Part shown: in pieces, positions 20,117 through 27,102 of the stretch
Position numbering within the stretch: position 1 is the first letter of the stretch
How the letters are laid out: every line of letters starts with the position of its first letter
DNA from: Nocardioides flavus (ex Wang et al. 2016)
GTDB lineage: Bacteria > Actinomycetota > Actinomycetes > Propionibacteriales > Nocardioidaceae
DNA: 64,000 nt
Assembly: GCF_014653115.1 (NCBI RefSeq)
Contig: NZ_BNAD01000004.1
Coordinates: 1-64,000, forward strand
Direction of reading: 5' to 3'
Notes under the pieces: model-generated
Databases searched by the model: none
What the model was told of the DNA's origin: nothing
The model's input: the letters and a program-made list of their open reading frames with translations, nothing else
Position numbers and translations under genes: made by a program

Positions 20117-21161
20117 CGTCGTGCATGACGTGGTGGTGGCCGGCGGCGGCCCGGTCGGCCTCGCCGCCGCGCTCCACGCCCACCGCGCCGGCCTGTCGGT
20201 GGTGGTGCGCGAGCCCCGCACCGGCCCGATCGACAAGGCGTGCGGCGAGGGCCTCATGCCCGGTGCCCTCGCCGAGCTCGCCGCCCTCGGGGTGCACCCG
20301 CGCGGGCACGACCTCGCCGGGATCCGCTACCTCGACGGCTCGGGCGCGGGGCGCGCCGCGACGGCCCGCTTCACCCGCGGACCGGGCCGAGGCGTACGCC
20401 GCACCGTGCTGCACGACGCGCTCGCCGAGCAGGTCACCGCTGCCGGCATCCCCCTCGACCCGCGGCCGGTGACCGCCGTCGTCGACCGCGGCGACCACCT
20501 GCTCGTCGACGGCGAGCCCACTCGGCACCTCCTCGGCGCGGACGGGCTGCACTCCCCCGTACGACACCTCGTGGGCCTGGACGCCCCCGCGGCCGGCCGG
20601 CGCCGCTTCGGCCTGCGCTGCCACGTGCAGCAGGCGCCCTGGACGCCCTACGTCGAGGTGCACTGGTCGCCGCGTGCCGAGGCCTACGTGACCCCGGTCG
20701 ACGACGACCTCGTCGGCGTCGCGGTGCTCGCGGAAGCGGGCTCGCGCTTCGAGGACCTGCTCGACGACTTCCCGGTGCTGCAGGAGCGGCTCACCGGGGA
20801 CCGCACACGGGTCCGGGGTGCGGGGCCGCTGCGCCAGCGCTCGCGCTCGCGCTCGGCCGGGCGGGTGCTGCTGGTCGGCGACGCCGGAGGCTACGTCGAC
20901 GCCCTCACCGGCGAGGGGCTCGCGCTCGGGCTGGCGCAGGCGCGCGTGGCCGTGGAGTGCCTGGCCGCCGGCCGGCCCGAGCGCTACGACCGCCTCGCAC
21001 GCCGACTCGGCCTGCGCCACGAGCTGCTCACCCACGCGCTGCTGCGCGCCACCGCCCACGCACCCGTGCGCCGCCGGCTCGTCCCCGCGGCGGCCCGCCT
21101 GCCGTGGCTGTTCGACACCGCCGTCAACCAGCTCGCCCGACCCGTGGGGAGGCCCGCATGA
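20109..21161 (+). CDS. FAD-dependent monooxygenase/oxidoreductase (SrsC-like)
   Basis: The 350-residue flavoprotein has an N-terminal VVVAGGGPVGLAAALHA fold, ACGEGLMPGAL and VLLVGDAGGYVDALTGEGLALGL, the layout of aromatic hydroxylases and the geranylgeranyl reductase superfamily. By synteny with srsC it would hydroxylate the resorcinol ring toward a quinone. A GTG start at 20109 overlaps the methyltransferase by 8 bp. It could alternatively reduce a prenyl chain. Confidence 0.82.
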   Translation: MPDVVHDVVVAGGGPVGLAAALHAHRAGLSVVVREPRTGPIDKACGEGLMPGALAELAALGVHPRGHDLAGIRYLDGSGAGRAATARFTRGPGRGVRRTVLHDALAEQVTAAGIPLDPRPVTAVVDRGDHLLVDGEPTRHLLGADGLHSPVRHLVGLDAPAAGRRRFGLRCHVQQAPWTPYVEVHWSPRAEAYVTPVDDDLVGVAVLAEAGSRFEDLLDDFPVLQERLTGDRTRVRGAGPLRQRSRSRSAGRVLLVGDAGGYVDALTGEGLALGLAQARVAVECLAAGRPERYDRLARRLGLRHELLTHALLRATAHAPVRRRLVPAAARLPWLFDTAVNQLARPVGRPA

Positions 21162-21757
21162 CCGACACCCGACCGATCGAGACCGGCACAGCCGAGCTCG
21201 TCGTCCTGCTCGACGAGGAGGGCCGGGCCACCGGAACCGCCGACAAGGCCGGTGTGCACCACGGTGACACCCCGCTCCACCTGGCATTCTCCTGCTACCT
21301 CTTCGACGACCGCGGCAACGTCCTCGTCACGCAGCGCGCGCTCCACAAGCGCACCTTCCCGGGTGTGTGGACCAACAGCTGCTGCGGACACCCCGCGCCG
21401 GGCGAGTCGCTCGAGGACGCCGTGCGCCGTCGGGTCACCCAGGAGCTCGGCACCACCGTGGGTGACCTGCGCCTGGTGCTGCCGCGCTTCCGCTACCGCG
21501 CCGAGCAGGACGGTGTCGTCGAGAACGAGATGTGCCCGGTCTTCGTCGGAACGGCGCACGGGGACGTACGCCGCGACCCCGATGAGGTGGAGGCGGCTCG
21601 GTGGGAGCCGTGGGCGGCGTTCCGCGAGGACGTGCTCGCAGGGCGCCGGACCGTCTCGGTGTGGTGCCGCGAGCAGGTCGCCCAGCTGCCGGCCGACCCG
21701 ACGGCCGCCGCAGCTGCGGACGCGGCCGACCTCCCGCCGGCGGCGCGGTCGGCCTGA
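21158..21757 (+). CDS. idi: Isopentenyl-diphosphate delta-isomerase, type I
   Basis: The 199-residue Nudix-fold isomerase balances IPP and DMAPP for the whole operon. Type I hallmarks are visible: LHLAFSCYLFD, RALHKRTFPGVWTNSCCGHP (catalytic Cys), a Nudix-like GESLEDAVRRRVTQELG and ENEMCPVFVG. The C-terminal Ala/Asp-rich tail is variable. It is the last gene of the operon, followed at once by a strong hairpin. Confidence 0.95.
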   Translation: MTDTRPIETGTAELVVLLDEEGRATGTADKAGVHHGDTPLHLAFSCYLFDDRGNVLVTQRALHKRTFPGVWTNSCCGHPAPGESLEDAVRRRVTQELGTTVGDLRLVLPRFRYRAEQDGVVENEMCPVFVGTAHGDVRRDPDEVEAARWEPWAAFREDVLAGRRTVSVWCREQVAQLPADPTAAAAADAADLPPAARSA

Positions 21758-21775
21758 CAGTGGCTTGACGACGAC

Positions 21776-21803
21776 AGAGCCGCGCTGGCGACAGCGCGGC
21801 TCT
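21776..21803 (+). terminator. Hairpin terminator after the crt operon
   Basis: An 11-bp perfect stem (AGAGCCGCGCT / AGCGCGGCTCT) around a 6-base loop starts 19 bp after the idi stop. No T-run follows, which is common in high-GC actinobacteria. Confidence 0.75.
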
Positions 21804-21813
21804 GGATGATCTC

Positions 21814-21835
21814 GGTGGGCGATACTGGGTTCGAA
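21814..21835. repeat. attL: 22-bp copy of the tRNA-Val 3' end
   Basis: The segment from GGTGGGCGATACTGG to TTCGAA is identical to 57037-57058. Beyond 21835 the sequence (TCTTACTTC) does not continue as a tRNA, so only the T-arm and acceptor part is duplicated. Confidence 0.92.
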
Positions 21836-21951
21836 TCTTACTTCAGCACATGCGGCGATACTGGACACAGGTGGACAGAACGGCCCTGACCTGCGAAGAC
21901 ACCGTCCAGCATCGCTCGGGCGCGTGGACAGAACCACACATGTTTTGCCAT

Positions 21952-21974
21952 CCTTGTTGCACGTTGTTGCACGA
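21952..21974 (+). promoter_or_regulatory. Integrase arm-type site, left end
   Basis: Two adjacent TTGTTGCACG units lie 15 bp upstream of the integrase start. A near-identical pair (one has two extra bases between units) lies at 56966-56989, just inside the other end. Paired short repeats at both ends of an element are the expected layout for integrase N-terminal-domain binding. Confidence 0.65.
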
Positions 21975-21988
21975 AATAGGGAGCGGAC

Positions 21989-23089
21989 ATGCCACGCAGG
22001 CGCGGATTCGGTGCGATCAGGAAGCTTCCCAGCAAGCGCTACCAAGCGTCCTACCTCGGTCCGGACACCCTCCGACACATGGCCCCCTTCACGTTTGAGA
22101 CGGCAGAGGATGCCGAGGCGTGGCTCACGGATCGACGTCGAGAGATCAAGAACGAGGACTGGACACCGCCGACCACGAAGAAGCCACTCACCTTCGGCGA
22201 GCACGCCGAGCGCTGGCTCACGCACCGCCAGTTGAAGCCGCGCACGCGCTACCACTACCGCAAGATTCTCGACGCGCGGATCTTGCCGACCTTCGGCGAC
22301 GTCGCCTTGAAGCACGTCACCGCCGACCTGATCGACGACTGGTACTACCGGATGGGCGAGACCACCCCGACCGCCAACGCACACGCCTACGGCCTCATGA
22401 GGACGATCCTCAGCGACGCCGTGCAACGCCGACTGATCGATTACAACCCCTGCCACATTCGAGGCGCGGGCAACACCAAACGGGTCAAACAGATTGGCCC
22501 CGCCACCTTGCCCGAGCTTGAGGCCCTGACCCTGGCAATGCCCGAGCGCTACCAACTCATGATCCTTCTGGCCGCCTGGTGCGGACTCCGCTTCGGTGAG
22601 ATCACCGAACTACGCCGCCACGACCTCGACATGACCAACGGCGTCGTGAAGATCCGCCGAGCCGTGGTCCGCGTCGACGGTGAGGTCATCATCGGTGCGC
22701 CGAAGTCCGACGCAGGCAGCCGCGACGTCGCGATCCCGCCGCACCTGTGCCCCGTCGTGAAGGCGCACCTGGCCGACAACATCACCGGCGGTCGAGACGG
22801 TCTGCTCTTCCCGTCCGCAGGCGACCCGACCAAACACCTGGCTCCGGCCACGCTTTACCGCGTCTTCTACAAGGCACGCGAAGAGGCAGGCAGACCCGAT
22901 CTTCGGTTCCACGACCTACGCCACACCGGCGCCGTCCTGGCCGCGAGCACCGGAGCCACCCTGGCCGAACTCATGGCCCGCCTCGGACACTCCACTGCCG
23001 GCGCAGCCCTGCGGTACCAACACGCCGCACAAGACCGCGACAAGGTCATCGCCCAGGCCCTGTCGAACCTGGCAACCAAAAGCCGCTGA
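21989..23089 (+). CDS. int: Tyrosine site-specific integrase
   Basis: This 366-residue phage-type integrase has an AP2-like arm-binding N terminus, a SAM-like core-binding domain (about residues 68-150) and a catalytic domain with R201 (CGLRFGE), H308 and R311 (HDLRHTG), H334 (LGHS) and the nucleophile Y343 (RYQHA). All catalytic residues are intact. The position beside attL and the tRNA-derived repeat indicates it integrates this island at tRNA-Val. Its GC content and codon use are less extreme than those of the crt operon. Confidence 0.95.
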   Translation: MPRRRGFGAIRKLPSKRYQASYLGPDTLRHMAPFTFETAEDAEAWLTDRRREIKNEDWTPPTTKKPLTFGEHAERWLTHRQLKPRTRYHYRKILDARILPTFGDVALKHVTADLIDDWYYRMGETTPTANAHAYGLMRTILSDAVQRRLIDYNPCHIRGAGNTKRVKQIGPATLPELEALTLAMPERYQLMILLAAWCGLRFGEITELRRHDLDMTNGVVKIRRAVVRVDGEVIIGAPKSDAGSRDVAIPPHLCPVVKAHLADNITGGRDGLLFPSAGDPTKHLAPATLYRVFYKAREEAGRPDLRFHDLRHTGAVLAASTGATLAELMARLGHSTAGAALRYQHAAQDRDKVIAQALSNLATKSR

Positions 23090-23200
23090 CCGACAGCCAA
23101 CGTCAGGGCGCCAAGAAGACACGCCCCCGCGCCGTCCCGCACGTGGTGACGCCACGCAAGCGCTCGCCCCAACTTTGCAACACGGAAGCGGCTGTCCGTC

Positions 23201-23238
23201 CCCTCTATGGATCGGCACGCGGAGCGTGCCACAGAGGG
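23201..23238 (+). terminator. Stem-loop after the integrase
   Basis: An outer CCCTCT/AGAGGG pair and an inner 7-bp stem GGCACGC/GCGTGCC around GGA form a bulged hairpin about 110 bp after the int stop. No T-run is seen. A terminator is the simplest reading. Confidence 0.45.
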
Positions 23239-23271
23239 ATGGGCTCGCGGAGCGACCCGGTGCGGGATCGC

Positions 23272-23739
23272 TCATCGGGACAGTTCCAGCTGGAACGGCG
23301 GTGGGCGCCGGTCAGTGGCGCCAGCGCCTGAAGAGGAACTAGGAGCCCGCGGACGAGAGTGACCGCGATGCCGTCCGAGCAACTGTTGCGGCTCTGGGTG
23401 CTGGACGAGTTCCTCCAGGAAGCGCACCACCAGCACAAGCACCAAAGTTCCGGCGACCTTGGCTTCTAGTTCGTCGAAGGTGTGGGTTGCCAGACTCTCC
23501 GGCAAAACCAGGTCGCCGACACAGAGCTCCCACAATCCCAAGCCCACTTGGAGCAGCACAACACCGGCGAGGACCGTGTCGATGCTCTCGAAGAGGTAGA
23601 CCAAGGGGTCCTCCCGTGGGCCAGTGCGAAGTTCACGGCTGCCATGAACTGGATGGCCTTCCGCCTGCTCAAGCGAAAATGGCCAGATACTGCGTCGATT
23701 CCAGGACGCGCCGCAGGGCTGGAGGTTGGTCATGCCTGG
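23272..23739 (-). pseudogene. YqhA/UPF0114-family membrane protein, decayed
   Basis: Similarity to the UPF0114 (YqhA) membrane family is spread over three frames. ALRRVLESTQYLAIFA ends at a stop, RRKAIQFMAAVNFALAHG lies in a second frame, and EDPLVYLFESIDTVLAGVVLLQ through FDELEAKVAGTLVLVLVVRFLEELV lies in a third. At least two non-triplet lesions and a missing start codon are implied. The last frameshift can be explained by one lost G in a GGG run. It is the distal remnant of the leftward operon. Confidence 0.7.
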
Positions 23740-23839
23740 CGGCTGATCAGTGGGTGCGGATGTCTCGTGGGCCCTGGCGTTCCGTCTGCGGCGGGTGGGC
23801 TGTCCCCGGCGATCAGCAATGCGTGGGCCTTGCGTGAGC

Positions 23840-24262
23840 TTAACGCGTTCCGGGGGCGTGACGAACCTGCATGATCGCGCCCACGACGATGCCGGCGCCA
23901 CCGCCCACCATGGTGACGGTGACGGAGGTGGGGTAGTCGCGAAGCGCGCCAAGGAGTAGCAGTGTTCCACCTGCTAGCGCCGTGACTGCTACTGCCGACG
24001 AGGCGTCGGTCGCGCGCAACCACATGGTGCCGATGATGGCGATGGTCGTTGCGGCGGAGACCCAATACCCAGCGGCGTTACCCACCGGATCGTTGGGGAA
24101 CAGCCCCCACGAGGACCACAGCGCTCCCACTGCGCTCAGCAGGGTCAACAGCCATCCGATGTCTCGAGATGGTTCCAGTGGTGGGAAGTCCTCGCGTGCC
24201 GTGGACTGCCGTCGGGGGTCGGTGGGGTGACTGCCATCAGCTCCCGATCGGCTGACGCTCAC
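23840..24262 (-). CDS. Small membrane protein of unknown function
   Basis: The 140-residue protein has a polar N terminus of about 45 residues and then four hydrophobic segments (WLLTLLSAVGALWSSWGLF, YWVSAATTIAIIGTMWL, a VTALAGGTLLLLGAL segment and VTMVGGGAGIVVGAIM). The GTG at 24262 is chosen because AGGAGG lies five bases upstream, whereas the upstream ATG has no ribosome site. I do not recognise the family. It follows the baeRF gene in the same direction and may share its riboswitch-controlled transcript. Confidence 0.6.
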   Translation of the reverse strand: MSVSRSGADGSHPTDPRRQSTAREDFPPLEPSRDIGWLLTLLSAVGALWSSWGLFPNDPVGNAAGYWVSAATTIAIIGTMWLRATDASSAVAVTALAGGTLLLLGALRDYPTSVTVTMVGGGAGIVVGAIMQVRHAPGTR

Positions 24263-24359
24263 GTGGCCTCCTGTTCGTGTGGCATGTCGGATGTAGGCGC
24301 ACGTGTGTCGCACCTCGTGCGCTGCGTTCGTGACGGGCGAACACCGTTGCGGCCTCCAT

Positions 24360-25538
24360 TCACCTGGACCTCAGGAGGGCGATTCCCCCGAACTCATGCA
24401 GCTGTGCGTCGTCGACGAAGGCGATGAGGTTGCCGGCTTGAATTGCGTGCTCGATGAGGTCGTCAATCAGGTCGTGGGACACAGGCCCCCCACCTTCTCC
24501 GGGCGGTCGAGGGTGGACGTAGCCCTGCTCGACGACAAGGGTGCCCGGGGTCCGGCTTGCCACGGCCGTCCAGCACTGGTCCAGCCCGGCCACTACCTGT
24601 TCGGGATCGTTGACGGCAGCCTCGCGCAGAGTCTCCAGAGTCTGCTGACCCCGTCGGTGCAGGTAGTCCTCCAGACACAATGCTGTCGCTGTGAACAGCT
24701 GGTCAGGTTTGTTGGCCGTGGGGCCGACGACGGCCCCCGCGAGCCGATGCAGCCACCGCGCACTGCTCCTCAGCTCGTTCACGAGCACCGCGTCGCCGGC
24801 CAGGACGAGCGGAGCCGGGCGCTCTGCTCGCAGGCCTGCCATCCAGGGGTCGATCCGGGCGAGCAGGTCGCTGCGGTCGTCGGCCTCGCGCTCCGCGCCG
24901 AGCCCGAGCCCCGACTCCGGGTAGGGCCTTTCGAGATTCGGCGAGGCCACCAGCCGCGCACTGCCTACGGGGAGACGCTCAATCGTGTCGAGCAGCGTGA
25001 CGCGTGCGGCAACCCAGTACACGCGAGCTCCGAATTCGTCGACGCGTAGGACCAGGTGCGGTGGGGTCCGGTGCAGCGCCCGGAGCAGGTCACGGGTGGC
25101 GAAGGTGGACTCGACCACGACCTTCTGGTGGACCGCCACCGGAAGCGTCCAGGCTCGCGACACGCTGTGGCTGACGAAGAGCGCGAGAGCGTTCTGCGTG
25201 CTCGAGTCCTGGGCGATGCGGGCCTGTCGTCGCAGTTCGTACATCAACCGCTCGCGGTCGCCCAACGGTTGGTCGTCGAGGCGTCGCTCGGCGTCGAGGA
25301 GCAGGCCTTCGAGGCGTTCGCGGTCTGCGATCGCCATCCGTGCAGCCGGGGTCGTCGGCATCAGCACGGAGATGCAGGGGTAACCACCGGCCGCGGTCAA
25401 ATGCGCGGCAGCCTCCGGTGTGAGGTCCCGGGGAATGGCTCGGCCGCCCCCGCCGACGTGGTCGGCATCCGTGGTGAGGGGCGAATCCTCCATATCGGGA
25501 GCGTGGACTGAGGCGCCGCGCCGGTCACTATGGATCAT
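24360..25538 (-). CDS. Bacterial release-factor-like (baeRF) family protein, copy 1
   Basis: The 392-residue protein resembles the bacterial archaeo-eukaryotic release factor (baeRF/Vms1-like) families, to which mycobacterial Rv2629 belongs. Landmarks are GGYPCISVLMPTTP, VVVESTFATRDLLRALHRTPPHLVLRVDE and a C-terminal LDQCWTAVASRTPGTLVVEQG followed by a short TM-free tail. Family roles proposed are ribosome rescue or peptidyl-tRNA handling under stress. AGGAG nine bases upstream supports the ATG at 25538. A second paralog sits at 38809-39942 in the same island, and both are downstream of Mn riboswitches. Confidence 0.7.
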   Translation of the reverse strand: MIHSDRRGASVHAPDMEDSPLTTDADHVGGGGRAIPRDLTPEAAAHLTAAGGYPCISVLMPTTPAARMAIADRERLEGLLLDAERRLDDQPLGDRERLMYELRRQARIAQDSSTQNALALFVSHSVSRAWTLPVAVHQKVVVESTFATRDLLRALHRTPPHLVLRVDEFGARVYWVAARVTLLDTIERLPVGSARLVASPNLERPYPESGLGLGAEREADDRSDLLARIDPWMAGLRAERPAPLVLAGDAVLVNELRSSARWLHRLAGAVVGPTANKPDQLFTATALCLEDYLHRRGQQTLETLREAAVNDPEQVVAGLDQCWTAVASRTPGTLVVEQGYVHPRPPGEGGGPVSHDLIDDLIEHAIQAGNLIAFVDDAQLHEFGGIALLRSR

Positions 25539-25590
25539 GATCCTTCTCCTTCCGGACCTTGCACTGCGGCGGTACGCCGCTCGCTGACCG

Positions 25591-26370
25591 TCATGGCGTC
25601 CGCCGGGCGAACCGGCGTGCCCTTCGAACGCGGCCCGCGGTGGGGTGGGTCCTGACGATGTCGATCCGCACGAGCGGGGTTCCCGGCCACAGCTGGGCAA
25701 TCTCCCCTTCGCGGTCGGCGACGTCGAGTGTCATGCGTCGTTCCCACAGGAGGTGGAGGTCTGGGTCGCGCGAGACCGGGGAGTGGGGCACCGTCAGCAC
25801 CAGGTGGGCTTCGTCGCCGACGGACACCCAGCGGTGGAGCTCATCGACGACGTCCCATGACAGTGGCATTCCTGCGTCGGCGCGCACGTGGGGCCTGCCC
25901 TCGCAGCGTCGATTCGCCCGATGGGCCGTCGTTTCAGCGGGGTGGGGCTCGGCCGGAGCCAGGAGTGTGTCGAGCGCACATTCGTTCGAGCGCGTGTGTC
26001 CAGGTCCTCCGATGCCGCGCCGCCATGCCCAAGCCCCCCAGGCCCCCCAGGCCCCCCTCAACGCGCTCGGCTCGTGTTCGAACCTCACCGTCACGCGACT
26101 CGCGTCGGGTCCCGCAACCCCCGCGAGGTCTTCGAGACGGTCGCGAAGGTTGCTGTCCGCCGTGGCAGTGCTGCGCCGTCGCACGAACGAGAGCAGTCTG
26201 CGGTGCGGGATCGTCAGGGTCACGTGCACGCAGCACCCTGCCTGGAGATGACGTACGACCTCGTCGAGATCCGTGCGCGACCAGGCACCCGAGACAGGGA
26301 GTCGCACGTGGGGGTGGAACGGGTCGCCGCTCTCGGGCATCGCAGCAACCGGCAGCCTGAGGAGCATCAT
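25591..26370 (-). CDS. Uncharacterised protein with internal duplication
   Basis: This 259-residue protein contains two similar halves: CVHVTLTIPHRRLLSFVRRRS near residue 50 and AHLVLTVPHSPVSRD near residue 180, each followed by a charged helix and a strand (VTVRFEHEP / VRIDIVRTHP). This looks like a tandem beta-alpha-beta duplication. GGGGAGG before the ATGATG at 26370 supports this start over the one at 26493. It overlaps the upstream small membrane gene by four bases. No family is recognised. It belongs to the operon under riboswitch 1. Confidence 0.55.
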   Translation of the reverse strand: MMLLRLPVAAMPESGDPFHPHVRLPVSGAWSRTDLDEVVRHLQAGCCVHVTLTIPHRRLLSFVRRRSTATADSNLRDRLEDLAGVAGPDASRVTVRFEHEPSALRGAWGAWGAWAWRRGIGGPGHTRSNECALDTLLAPAEPHPAETTAHRANRRCEGRPHVRADAGMPLSWDVVDELHRWVSVGDEAHLVLTVPHSPVSRDPDLHLLWERRMTLDVADREGEIAQLWPGTPLVRIDIVRTHPTAGRVRRARRFARRTP

Positions 26371-26564
26371 GGACGCCTCCCCGCCGCGTCGACGTACGGG
26401 CCGTCGGAGCCACCCTCGGGCACGGACCCGTGGGACGAGTGTCGCCGGTTGCGACGTGCCGCTGCGCTCGCCTGCCCGCGCCTGACACCGCACCAGCCGA
26501 GCTCGCGCGCCGCCCAGAGGCCGAGCCAGAGAGCCAGTCCGAGGAGGATGAGTAGGTCGTCCAT
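26367..26564 (-). CDS. Small single-pass membrane protein
   Basis: About 65 residues: MDDLLILLGLALWLGLWAAREL forms one membrane helix, followed by a basic, low-complexity cytoplasmic tail. The gene is the first behind riboswitch 1 and overlaps the next gene as ATGA. A start four codons earlier (26576) is possible. No homology is recognised. Confidence 0.5.
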   Translation of the reverse strand: MDDLLILLGLALWLGLWAARELGWCGVRRGQASAAARRNRRHSSHGSVPEGGSDGPYVDAAGRRP

Positions 26565-26614
26565 GCTGATCACCACCGTTGTCGTCGGTCCGGGCCTCGT
26601 TGCCCGGAATGGTG

Positions 26615-26726
26615 ATCAGGAGTGGTCTCTCCCGTCCCGGTTATGGGACCCGGTCGCCGGGCCGATCAGTCGGGGTGACAGCCGTGGTGACGTGCGACCG
26701 GAGGTGGGGTACTCCCCAACCCTGAT
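26615..26726 (-). promoter_or_regulatory. yybP-ykoY Mn2+ riboswitch 1
   Basis: On the minus strand the leader contains GGGGAGTA (26717-26710) and, 83 bases on, GGGAGAGACC ending at 26624. Supporting helices are ATCAGG/CCTGAT closing the element, CGGTCGC/GCGACCG (26700-26694 with 26657-26651) and GTCCC/GGGAC just before the AGACC loop. These are the L1 and L3 hallmarks of the yybP-ykoY family, in which Mn2+ bridges the two loops. The first gene starts about 50 bases later. Confidence 0.85.
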
Positions 26727-26734
26727 GTACGTAG

Positions 26735-26765
26735 ATCGTATCACGAAGTTTTCTTCGCATGTCAA
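26735..26765 (-). promoter_or_regulatory. Promoter 1 with inverted-repeat operator
   Basis: TTGACA (26765-26760) and a TGATACGAT -10 region ending at 26735 read leftwards into riboswitch 1. Between them is a perfect CGAAG-N4-CTTCG repeat (26744-26757). The -35 overlaps the stop codon of the upstream winged-helix gene. The same operator shape recurs at 41083-41096 and 45616-45629. Confidence 0.7.
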
Positions 26766-27055
26766 GGGGTGGCGGTGGTCTTGTTGACGAGGTCGACGAA
26801 GGCGCCGATGGTGACTCCGGACTCGAGGTCGTGGCGGAAGTGGGAGTCGCGGGTGACCCGGTACCGGTTGCGCCGACCCACCTTCTCCTTGTCCACGTAG
26901 CCGTGCTCGACCAGGTCCGCGACGATCTGCTGCACCGCCCTCTCGGTGATGCCGACGGCGTCGGCGATGTCGCGGGTCCGCGCGTCCGGGTCGCGCGCGA
27001 GGGCGACCAGGACGTGGCCGTGGTTGGAGAGGAAGGTCCAGTCGTCGCGGGTCAT
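26762..27055 (-). CDS. Winged-helix DNA-binding regulator
   Basis: This 97-residue protein is a single winged helix: TFLSNHGHVLVALARDPDAR, then the recognition segment DIADAVGITERAVQQIVADL and the wing GYVDKEKVGRRNRYRV. It resembles MarR/ArsR-like single-domain regulators without a visible metal-binding cysteine set. It follows the P-type ATPase by 47 bp in the same direction, and promoter 1 begins inside its stop codon. This makes it the best local candidate for the protein that binds the CGAAN-N4-NTTCG operators (inference). Confidence 0.82.
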   Translation of the reverse strand: MTRDDWTFLSNHGHVLVALARDPDARTRDIADAVGITERAVQQIVADLVEHGYVDKEKVGRRNRYRVTRDSHFRHDLESGVTIGAFVDLVNKTTATP

Positions 27056-27102
27056 GACGAGCCATGGTACGCGATTCTGGTTTCGTATGTCCCGGGTCGT
27101 CC

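Noticed and set aside
21814..21835. A second tRNA-Val gene at the left end
   Set aside because: Only the 3' 22 bases are present; the rest of the cloverleaf is missing.
26706..26717. GGGGAGTACCCC as a DNA operator (CsoR- or DosR-like box)
   Set aside because: It lies downstream of the -10 at all four sites and is always followed 70-100 bases later by AGACC with supporting helices, so an RNA element explains it better than a protein site.
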